Origin: an uncultured Lachnospiraceae bacterium
GTDB lineage: Bacteria > Bacillota > Clostridia > Lachnospirales > Lachnospiraceae
Reading direction: 5' to 3'
Length of the DNA stretch: 32,287 bases
Assembly (NCBI GenBank): GCA_946558465.1
Contig: CAMNTM010000022.1
Coordinates: forward strand, 1 to 32,287
The notes under the pieces are model-generated. The model saw only the letters and a list, made by a program, of their open reading frames with translations, ran no database searches and was not told the origin of the DNA. Of this stretch, positions 1 through 7,682 are shown piece after piece (position 1 is the first letter of the stretch; the number at the start of each line of letters is the position of its first letter). The translations under genes and the position numbers were made by a program.

Positions 1-52
1 GAGCATCTGCCTTACAAGCAGAGGGTCATAGGTTCGAGCCCTATAGGTCCCA
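1..52 (+). tRNA. tRNA-Val (anticodon TAC), 5' end cut off by the window
   Basis: The visible part begins within the D-arm region. The anticodon loop CTTACAA gives anticodon TAC (Val). The T-arm is a 5-bp stem ATAGG/CCTAT around loop TTCGAGC, followed by the 3' acceptor strand AGGTCCC and discriminator A at 52. CCA is not encoded. A tRNA-Leu gene follows after 27 nt, so this is the end of a tRNA cluster. Confidence 0.93.
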
Positions 53-79
53 TTTGCGGTATTTATCTGCCGCAAGAAT

Positions 80-166
80 GCCGCAGTGGCGGAACTGGCA
101 GACGCACAGGACTTAAAATCCTGCGGGACTTATACTCCCGTACCGGTTCGATTCCGGTCTGCGGCA
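80..166 (+). tRNA. tRNA-Leu (anticodon TAA)
   Basis: The acceptor stem GCCGCAG (80-86) pairs with CTGCGGC (159-165), with discriminator A166 and no encoded CCA. The anticodon stem CAGGA/TCCTG (107-111/119-123) encloses loop CTTAAAA, giving TAA (reads UUA). A long variable arm (GCGGGACTTATACTCCCGT region) is as expected for Leu. The gene is intact, so the mobile element next to it has not disrupted the tRNA. Confidence 0.96.
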
Positions 167-207
167 TTAATGAGAGGTGTCTCAAACCCTTATAAACAGA
201 GGGCTTC

Positions 208-237
208 GTACCCTTCACATAAGGAAGTGAAAGGTAC
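208..237. repeat. Left-edge hairpin of the mobile element
   Basis: Inverted arms GTACCCTTCAC (208-218) and GTGAAAGGTAC (227-237) pair with one mismatch. Within it, CTTCACATAAGGAAGT (213-228) recurs exactly, in reverse orientation, at 10467-10482, beyond tnpV at the other edge of the element. The pair is probably related to the element ends. No att direct repeat could be identified by eye. Confidence 0.6.
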
Positions 238-259
238 AAAGGCAGCCCTGTATCAAATT

Positions 260-2017
<1,758 letters not shown>

Positions 2018-2053
2018 TTACTTCAATGCTTTAAAGTGCGAATTAAAATATTT

Positions 2054-2320
2054 TCATACCTCTGTACCTAATACCCGATTAACTTTGGTTATCATGTCTT
2101 CCCTTTGTTCTCTGTTGAAGTGGGCACAGACAACATAATAAATACCATCCATCTCCTTTATAAAATCCAAATCTTTTGGTTTTGAAATTTGCTCAAAGAA
2201 AGCAAGGCGTTTCTCTTTCGGCATTTCTGCGAGCATATTGTAAATGTTGTTGATTGCTTCTCGAATAGCGGTATCTTCGGTAAATTGCTCCTTTGTTCTT
2301 TCGTCTATATAGTTGTCCAT
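2054..2320 (-). CDS. Small conserved mobile-element protein, function unknown
   Basis: An 88-aa acidic, soluble protein beginning MDNYIDERTKEQ. I chose the ATG at 2320 because GGAGG lies about 10 nt upstream of it; an earlier in-frame ATG at 2338 would put the ribosome site inside the gene. The protein is rich in charged helices and has no signal peptide or membrane segment. It lies between the recombinase and two sigma-like genes on the same strand, the usual place for small accessory proteins of such elements. I do not recognise a catalytic motif. Confidence 0.7.
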   Translation of the reverse strand: MDNYIDERTKEQFTEDTAIREAINNIYNMLAEMPKEKRLAFFEQISKPKDLDFIKEMDGIYYVVCAHFNREQREDMITKVNRVLGTEV

Positions 2321-2402
2321 ATGCAATAATCCTCCCATGAAGAATAGAGTGAGAAAAAATATCCCTCACCCTATAGTCCTTGAAAAAGTTAAAATTTGCC
2401 CT

Positions 2403-2831
2403 CTATTGCTTAAAATCTTTTAGTTTTTTCCGTAGATGCTGCATCCTTGCATAGATAGCCCCTGCGGTTAAATGTACAAGTGGGGCAATCTCCTTTGTGG
2501 AATATCCCTGCATTTTCAGCAGGACAATTTGTAATGTGCGCCTGTCCACCGTGATTAAGGCAAGGTACAGATTTTCGCTTTCAATCTCGTCCAGTAAATC
2601 AGAAACAGACCTTACTTCCTCCTGCTTTTCCCTGTCTGCTATACCCTCAAGGTATTCTCCGAAATCGCTCGCCCATCGGTAAAACCGCCTGTTGGAATTA
2701 AAATCTGCCCTGTCGTCTGTGCGGATTTGCTCAATAACCGCTTCATCAATGCCACACTCACGCAAAATCTTTTCTTCGGCTTCTTTCCAGATGCGCCATT
2801 TTCTCTCCTCTCGTCCGTGGTTGTATGCCAT
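2403..2831 (-). CDS. Sigma-70 region-4-like HTH protein of the mobile element
   Basis: A 142-aa protein. The C-terminal part (about residues 90-140) reads as a sigma region-4 type helix-turn-helix: a hydrophobic helix, then KEIAPLVHLTAGAIYARM and a basic tail. The N-terminal half is charged and helical. Such sigma-like proteins are common in Tn916/Tn1549-family elements and probably regulate element genes. The start is the ATG at 2831, which has GGAGG about 8 nt upstream; an earlier ATG at 2846 overlaps that site. It is co-oriented with the second sigma-like gene upstream. Confidence 0.75.
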   Translation of the reverse strand: MAYNHGREERKWRIWKEAEEKILRECGIDEAVIEQIRTDDRADFNSNRRFYRWASDFGEYLEGIADREKQEEVRSVSDLLDEIESENLYLALITVDRRTLQIVLLKMQGYSTKEIAPLVHLTAGAIYARMQHLRKKLKDFKQ

Positions 2832-2923
2832 CCTTATTTCCTCCAATCAAAACTGATTAAGAGGGCAGGCAAAAGCCCCCTCATTTTCCCAAAGGAAAAA
2901 ACAAGGGGGCTGAACGCCTTAAA

Positions 2924-3433
2924 TTAAACCTCTATTATCTTTCTCAGTTTCGCAAGGATTTTAGTTTTGCGTTTATTGACAACGCTCTGTGTCACACCTA
3001 ACCGCAACCCGACTTCCCGCTCAGAAAGTTCTTCAAAGAAGATTGCTTGTATCAACGTCTGTTCACTGTCCGACAACAAAGGCAGGGCGACTTTCAGCCT
3101 GTCCACCATCACCGCACGGACAACGGTTTCCGCAACATCCACCGCTTCATCAACAATGAAATCAAGCACATTCCCCTCACTGTCCGTAAATCCCTCCAAT
3201 GAAAGCAACTTATGGTTCGCGTCCAGTTTTTTCAGATAGCGCCACCGTTCTTTATCCCGATAAAAATCTGTGTACTGTTCTCGCACAACCTCAAGCAAAC
3301 AACCCTGCACGGGGATAAATAGCTTGTCCATGTAACTTTGGTCGGCTTGCCTACGGCGGCAGAAATCTTGATAGGACAGTTCCACATAGCCGCTATTCTC
3401 TTTGATATATACTTTTCTTGGTGCATACTTCAC
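2924..3433 (-). CDS. Sigma-70 family-like regulator of the mobile element
   Basis: A 169-aa protein beginning (V/M)KYAPRKVYIKENSG. The C-terminal HTH (about residues 125-165: LSEREVGLRLGVTQSVVNKR) is a region-4 type DNA-binding module. The N-terminal part is helical and charged, as in the sigma-like ORFs of Firmicutes integrative elements. I chose a GTG start at 3433, 8 nt after GGGAGG; the longer frame (to 3508) adds a hydrophobic stretch with no ribosome site. It probably forms one minus-strand operon with the next two small genes and the recombinase. A terminator-like hairpin at 3541-3582 in its leader could attenuate it. Confidence 0.75.
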   Translation of the reverse strand: MKYAPRKVYIKENSGYVELSYQDFCRRRQADQSYMDKLFIPVQGCLLEVVREQYTDFYRDKERWRYLKKLDANHKLLSLEGFTDSEGNVLDFIVDEAVDVAETVVRAVMVDRLKVALPLLSDSEQTLIQAIFFEELSEREVGLRLGVTQSVVNKRKTKILAKLRKIIEV

Positions 3434-3540
3434 CGTAAGTACCTCCCATCTGAATTTTTGAAATGCTAAAATCCAGATAGAGAGGGCGGCGAACGACAGC
3501 CCACACAAGAACTAGCCCTGCGGAACATTCCGATAAAAAA

Positions 3541-3582
3541 CGACAAAAGAAAAACCGCAAAGGCACTGTGACCTCTACGGTT
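3541..3582 (-). terminator. Hairpin plus T-run ahead of the sigma-like gene
   Basis: On the minus strand AACCG...CGGTT (3553-3582) with inner GAGG/CCTT pairing is followed by TTTTTCTTTTG. It lies upstream of the GTG at 3433, so it could act as a leader attenuator or as a backup terminator for the radical SAM operon. Confidence 0.55.
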
Positions 3583-3755
3583 ATAGGATATATATATTCT
3601 GTTAAGCGGAGATTCTACTTCTGGTTTCATGGTGAGAAGTAGCGTTGTATGGGCAGAAACTTTTTTAACTGGCTTTCCGACAATCCCCGATATGCTATGT
3701 ATGAATAAACTCTGCGGTACATGAGTAGATAGAATACTGCCCGAAAAAAGAACAT

Positions 3756-3792
3756 AAAAAATCCCTCCAAACTTTACAACAGGTCTGGAGGG
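3756..3792 (-). terminator. Terminator of the radical SAM operon
   Basis: The inverted repeat CCCTCCA (3763-3769) / TGGAGGG (3786-3792) is followed on the minus strand by ATTTTTTA. It lies about 90 nt after the stop at 3880. Confidence 0.7.
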
Positions 3793-3879
3793 TTAAACTA
3801 TTTTCATTTGGGCGTGAAGATACAGCCCACCAAAACGCTGTTTTTTTTATTTGGTGGGCTATAACTTAAAATACAAACC

Positions 3880-4761
3880 TTACCCCAAAGACTTCAAATT
3901 ATTTCTATATTCCTGCATCTCCCTTTCGTCTGTGTTATCTAAAACAAATTGCAGTTCGTTTGTTACATCTTCACGGTCATAGGGAAGATACGCCGTTACG
4001 GGCGTGAAATTAGATACCGTGTTCGCAAACAGGTGTGTGCGTATATTTAGGTTATTGATTAGGATTTGCAATTCACGGATACGCTCTTTTTCTTCGACAG
4101 GTACAAACAAGCCCTGCTGTGCCATCTGGTAAAGCTCTGTGTCTGGAAAAAGCGTGAGAGAGTCCACGGAAATAAAATACGGGTTAAGCTGACTGAACAG
4201 CTCTGCACTATTCCTTGCATTTTGGTATCCGCCGCCTTTTCCCGCAAGCCCTGTCATATAAACAAAGTAGTATTCAATGCCTGCTTCGTCCAATTTCCTG
4301 CATTGCTCCAGAATATCCGCCGAGGTATATCCTTTATTGGCAAGGGCAAGCGTTTCATCATCGCCGCTTTCCACACCAATGCTCAGTCCGTTAATACCCA
4401 TCGCTCTTAATTTTCTAAGCTGCCATACCTCTTTGTTTTTAATGTCACGGATGCTCGCAAACATAGCCATTGTCTGACACTTAATCAGATAGTCCCTTAC
4501 CGTCAACGCCCGTAGTTTAAGATTTTCATAGCTCATTGCGAACGGGTTAGCTCCCGTCCAGAAAATCCTTCGGGCGTTTGGCTGATAGCTTTTTATCTCC
4601 GCTAAATCTTCCTCAAATTCCTCAATGGGCGACATTCGGAAGCACTCATTTTTATACAGGCTACAAAACTTACATTTGTTATAGGTGCAGCCAGAGGTAG
4701 CCTGTATGATGACCGAATTAGCTTCATACGGTGGTCGCCAAGTTCTGCCTGTAAAGTGCAT
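3880..4761 (-). CDS. Radical SAM protein, copy 2 of a tandem pair
   Basis: A 293-aa iron-sulfur enzyme of unknown substrate. Cys25, Cys30 and Cys33 form the cluster-binding motif GCTYNKCKFC. Its spacing is CX4CX2C, not the usual CX3CX2C. Further family-like motifs are the N-terminal RTWRPPYEA, WTGANPF (about residue 75), GVESGDD (about 130) and NKGYTSADI. The upstream neighbour is a clear paralogue, with its three cysteines at the same positions. I chose the ATG at 4761, preceded by AAAGGAGGGG; the longer frame starts inside that site. It follows the first copy by 18 nt, so the two are co-transcribed. It is divergent from an HxlR regulator, which suggests induced expression. Confidence 0.88.
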   Translation of the reverse strand: MHFTGRTWRPPYEANSVIIQATSGCTYNKCKFCSLYKNECFRMSPIEEFEEDLAEIKSYQPNARRIFWTGANPFAMSYENLKLRALTVRDYLIKCQTMAMFASIRDIKNKEVWQLRKLRAMGINGLSIGVESGDDETLALANKGYTSADILEQCRKLDEAGIEYYFVYMTGLAGKGGGYQNARNSAELFSQLNPYFISVDSLTLFPDTELYQMAQQGLFVPVEEKERIRELQILINNLNIRTHLFANTVSNFTPVTAYLPYDREDVTNELQFVLDNTDEREMQEYRNNLKSLG

Positions 4762-4779
4762 GATTGCCCCTCCTTTCAC

Positions 4780-5679
4780 TTACAGATGATGAACACTTTT
4801 TCTATACCGTAGCAATTCTTCTTCGCTGACATTTCCTATGATTTCATCGAGAAACGCCAACAGCTTTTTCTTGTCTTTCGGCAATTGCCCATGAAACTGG
4901 TACGCATTGGAAGCTCCCATTGCCGCAAAGATGGTCGGTATCTGCAAATTTTCAATGAGCGTCCGTACCTCTTTGTATTTTTCAAGTTCGCCTTCCTCTT
5001 GCCAGTTCCCACGCTGTATTTCAGCATAAAGTTCAGAATCGGGATAAATCGTAAGCATATTTGCCCCGATAAGCGTAGGGTGTATCTGATTGCATATATC
5101 AGCCGTCAATTTTGCTCCGTTCTCTCCACGACCTGCCCCAGAAATGCTCACCAAGTAAAAGAAACTGTAATGAATGCCTGCTGCATCTAATCTCTGGCAC
5201 TGCTCTATGATGTCTGCCGAGGTATATCCCTTATTCATAAACTTTAGAGCTTCGTCGTCGCCTGTTTCTATTCCTATTGTCAGACCGTCATATCCCATAG
5301 CCCGCAGTTTGCCAAGTTCCTCATCGGTTTTAGGGGTAACATCTGTAATCCTCGCAAACGAGCCGATAGATGTAACTGACGGGAGATATTTGCGGATTAG
5401 CTCTGCAATCGCAGTTAATTTGTCATAAGACAAAACAAAGGGGTTAGCTCCCGTCAAAAATACTCGGTCAATACGCCCGCTGTTCCAACCTTTTGTTGCT
5501 CTTTTAACCTCCCGTAAATCACTCTCAATATCCTCCAGAGGGGACATTCTGAATTTGAACAGCAAATCATTATACAAGATACAAAACTTGCATTTATGAT
5601 GCGTACAGCCTGCTGTTACTTCTAACAAAAGTGATTCCGCTTCATACGGCGGTCGCCAAATTGTTCCTGTGTAGTGCAT
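4780..5679 (-). CDS. Radical SAM protein, copy 1 of a tandem pair
   Basis: A 299-aa paralogue of the next gene. Cys25, Cys30 and Cys33 (GCTHHKCKFC) give the same CX4CX2C cluster motif, followed by TGANPFVLSYDKL, GIETGDDEAL and MNKGYTSADI. It is likely a soluble cytoplasmic [4Fe-4S]/SAM enzyme; the two proteins may form a heterodimer or act on related substrates (inference). The start is the ATG at 5679 with AAAGGAGAGG upstream; the frame extends 48 nt further without a better site. A good minus-strand promoter lies in the intergenic region (TTGTAA, 16 nt, TATAAT). This is a cargo gene of the mobile element. Confidence 0.88.
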   Translation of the reverse strand: MHYTGTIWRPPYEAESLLLEVTAGCTHHKCKFCILYNDLLFKFRMSPLEDIESDLREVKRATKGWNSGRIDRVFLTGANPFVLSYDKLTAIAELIRKYLPSVTSIGSFARITDVTPKTDEELGKLRAMGYDGLTIGIETGDDEALKFMNKGYTSADIIEQCQRLDAAGIHYSFFYLVSISGAGRGENGAKLTADICNQIHPTLIGANMLTIYPDSELYAEIQRGNWQEEGELEKYKEVRTLIENLQIPTIFAAMGASNAYQFHGQLPKDKKKLLAFLDEIIGNVSEEELLRYRKSVHHL

Positions 5680-5708
5680 AAACACCTCTCCTTTTCTGTA
5701 GTCTATAC

Positions 5709-5807
5709 CAATTATACTTGCGTACAATGATTTTACAAGTACTGTACTTTTTTATAGTACCTATATCAAAGCGGTACATTGATTTTTGAGAAAAGGCGTG
5801 TTATACT
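5709..5807. promoter_or_regulatory. Divergent promoters and putative HxlR operator
   Basis: The plus-strand promoter for the HxlR gene is TTGATT (5779-5784), 17 nt, TATACT (5802-5807). The minus-strand promoter for the radical SAM pair has TATAAT (about 5711-5716 in reverse) with TTGTAA 16 nt upstream. Between them lies the perfect palindrome AAGTAC-T-GTACTT (5737-5749), and further GTAC words occur at about 5722, 5757 and 5775. This layout fits one HxlR dimer site controlling both directions. Confidence 0.6.
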
Positions 5808-5829
5808 ATTTCAGAAAGGAGTGGCAGGA

Positions 5830-6159
5830 ATGAAAAAAAGTACATTGGCTGTTGAACGCTGCAAAACAGTTTCTACCATACAGAAAATCTTGGGCGGTAA
5901 ATGGAAAATTGAAATCATCTATTACATCGCCTTTCGGGATATACACCGCTTTGGAGAGCTTCGCAGACATATCGGTGACATTACGGAATCAAGCCTAACA
6001 AAGCAGCTTCGGGAACTGGAAGCCGACGGCTTTATTACCCGTTATGACTATAAAGAAGTACCTCCCCGTGTGGAGTATAACCTTACTGACTTAGGCAAGA
6101 GTTTCATTCCCGTTTTTGAACACATGAAACAATGGGGAGATGAAAACCTCAATGTATAA
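5830..6159 (+). CDS. HxlR-family winged-helix transcriptional regulator
   Basis: A 109-aa regulator. The HxlR core is evident: KILGGKWKIEIIYYI, RFGELRRHI, the recognition helix TESSLTKQLRELEADGFI, and the wing VPPRVEYNLTDLG. It has the N-terminal Cys11 (VERCKT) at the position where several HxlR/HypR proteins carry a redox- or aldehyde-sensing cysteine; sensing here is inference. The start is the ATG at 5830 with AGAAAGGAG upstream rather than the frame opening at 5779. It is transcribed away from the radical SAM pair and probably controls that pair and itself. Confidence 0.9.
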   Translation: MKKSTLAVERCKTVSTIQKILGGKWKIEIIYYIAFRDIHRFGELRRHIGDITESSLTKQLRELEADGFITRYDYKEVPPRVEYNLTDLGKSFIPVFEHMKQWGDENLNV

Positions 6160-6206
6160 ACAAAATTCCGTATAACCGCAAGCTATACGATGTTTTCTTA
6201 AAAAGC

Positions 6207-6264
6207 AAAGAACCGATGCACTGTGAGTTTATCTTTCACAAGGTCATCGGTTCTTTATATTTTA
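6207..6264 (+). terminator. Hairpin after the HxlR gene
   Basis: The 12-bp perfect inverted repeat AAAGAACCGATG (6207-6218) / CATCGGTTCTTT (6245-6256) has a smaller inner stem (GTGA/TCAC). The following ATATTTTA is only a weak T-tract, so termination efficiency is uncertain. Confidence 0.6.
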
Positions 6265-6272
6265 TGTGGTAT

Positions 6273-6316
6273 TAGGGGCAAAAGCCCCTAACAAGCGAAT
6301 TTGGATAACCAAATTC
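6273..6316. repeat. Two adjacent inverted repeats, likely element backbone vestige
   Basis: TAGGGGC/GCCCCTA (6273-6279/6284-6290) is followed at once by GAATTTGG/CCAAATTC (6297-6304/6309-6316). From memory these resemble sequences next to relaxase genes in Tn1549-type elements (not checked). Here they are followed by AT-rich defence genes. The remainder of 6160-6434 holds no gene. Confidence 0.45.
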
Positions 6317-6434
6317 AGTGCTTGGTAAGACATAGATTTATATATCTGATTCTTGAGAGGTTAAGCTAATTTAAATATTTTAAATTTATGCATGTAGCAA
6401 AATCAATTTAGATGATAGATTCACATTAGAGAAT

Positions 6435-6523
6435 ATGTCCAATGATGTCCAAATTTTGTATTGACATTTTCGATAAAAAGAAGTATAATTTCAAGCATAA
6501 GTACAATAATGTCCAATAAGGAG
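6435..6523 (+). promoter_or_regulatory. iet promoter with three ATGTCCAA repeats
   Basis: A near-consensus sigma-A promoter is present: TTGACA (6461-6466), 17-nt spacer, TATAAT (6484-6489). ATGTCCAA occurs at 6435-6442, 6445-6452 and 6509-6516. The first two are exactly 10 bp apart and the third is 64 bp on, close to six helical turns. The ribosome site AAGGAG (6518-6523) is 7 nt before the ATG. The repeats flank the promoter, as operator sites would. Confidence 0.75.
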
Positions 6524-6530
6524 TTAAAAT

Positions 6531-7682
6531 ATGAAATCCGGATTAGTTGTAAAATTAATTGAAGCACATAGCTCTGGAAATGAAGATGCTTTTAAAAATG
6601 CAGTGAATATTTTAGCTGATGATGAAGAAAAAAAGGGAAATTCAACTACAGCCTTGTTATTGCGTAATGCTTATATTTATAAAAAGAACCATTCTATTAA
6701 TTTAGCAGATAGTCCTATATCTGAAATGTCTTTCTCAACGCAAAGTTCCATTCCAATGCCTAAGGATAAAGACAGCACTTTAGAGCTACTGGAAATATTA
6801 ACGCCCAAAGTAACACTAAAGGATGTTGCTTTGCCTGAAAAAACTCTTTCTGCTCTTGAACAAATAGTTTCTGAGCAAAAATCTATAGAGCTACTTATGA
6901 ACAAAGGAATATTTCCATCCAATAGGTTACTATTTTGTGGTCCTCCAGGATGTGGAAAAACATTAACAGCCAATGCTTTGGCAGGAGAACTAAATATTCC
7001 AGTAGCTTATGTGAAACTAGATGGGTTGGTATCATCATATTTAGGTCAAACAGGCACAAATATAAGAAAAATTTTTGATTTTGCAAAAAACAAAAGAATA
7101 ATGTTATTTCTTGACGAATTTGATGCAATTGCTAAAAAAAGAGATGATACTAACGAATTAGGTGAGTTAAAGCGAGTTGTAACTACACTATTACAAAATA
7201 TGGATTCAATGCCTGCAAATGTATTTTTGGTTGCTGCAACAAATCATCATCATTTATTAGATCCTGCAATATGGAGACGTTTTAATTCATCTATTTTACT
7301 TGAACTACCGATTCCAACGCAAAGACAACAAATGATAGAAAAGTTTTTTTATGAAAAGCTACCTGAATATAAAATAGATATTAAAACATTAGTTATTCTA
7401 ACTGATGGAATGAGTGGGGCAGAAATCCAGAGTTTTATACAGGCTTTAGCAAAGCATTGTGTAATGGAAGGAATTAAAAAAAATATTTCTCAAAAACAAA
7501 TAGCCGAGATATGGTTGCAGCAGAATACGCTTTTTATCAGTGAAAATAGCGAGGATTTTATGAAGGCACTATATAAACTTAAGAAAAACGGAGTGTCACT
7601 TCGAACTTTAGAAGAAATAACAAGTATACCTAAATCAACTTTAAATTATAGATTTAAAAAGGAGAATTTAGATGATGAATAA
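6531..7682 (+). CDS. ietA: AAA+ ATPase IetA-like, defence system component
   Basis: A 383-aa cytoplasmic AAA+ ATPase. Residues 1-100 are unassigned. The ATPase core has Walker A GPPGCGKT (137-144), the pore-loop-like segment LDGLVSSYLGQTG, Walker B LFLDEFDA with Asp195-Glu196, sensor 1 Asn238 (ATNHHH) and a WRRF arginine-finger motif near 250. The C-terminal tail (about 356-377) looks like a helix-turn-helix. Its gene overlaps the subtilase gene by 11 nt. AAA ATPase plus S8 protease in this order is the known anti-phage pair IetAS; the ATPase probably controls or feeds the protease (inference). The codon usage is clearly more AT-rich than that of the chromosomal genes, consistent with transfer. 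Confidence 0.85.
   Translation: MKSGLVVKLIEAHSSGNEDAFKNAVNILADDEEKKGNSTTALLLRNAYIYKKNHSINLADSPISEMSFSTQSSIPMPKDKDSTLELLEILTPKVTLKDVALPEKTLSALEQIVSEQKSIELLMNKGIFPSNRLLFCGPPGCGKTLTANALAGELNIPVAYVKLDGLVSSYLGQTGTNIRKIFDFAKNKRIMLFLDEFDAIAKKRDDTNELGELKRVVTTLLQNMDSMPANVFLVAATNHHHLLDPAIWRRFNSSILLELPIPTQRQQMIEKFFYEKLPEYKIDIKTLVILTDGMSGAEIQSFIQALAKHCVMEGIKKNISQKQIAEIWLQQNTLFISENSEDFMKALYKLKKNGVSLRTLEEITSIPKSTLNYRFKKENLDDE

Larger units (their letters stand above)
3434..3879. other. Gene-free leader region with several hairpins
   Basis: No coding region is seen. The stretch carries two terminator-like hairpins on the minus strand and two further perfect inverted repeats: CTACTTCT/AGAAGTAG (3615-3622/3635-3642) and AGCCCACCAAA/TTTGGTGGGCT (3824-3834/3850-3860). 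It separates the radical SAM operon from the sigma-like genes. Confidence 0.7.

Noticed and set aside
6273-6316. CRISPR-like or riboswitch structure
   Set aside because: Two single inverted repeats with no repeated units or spacers, and no recognisable riboswitch core.
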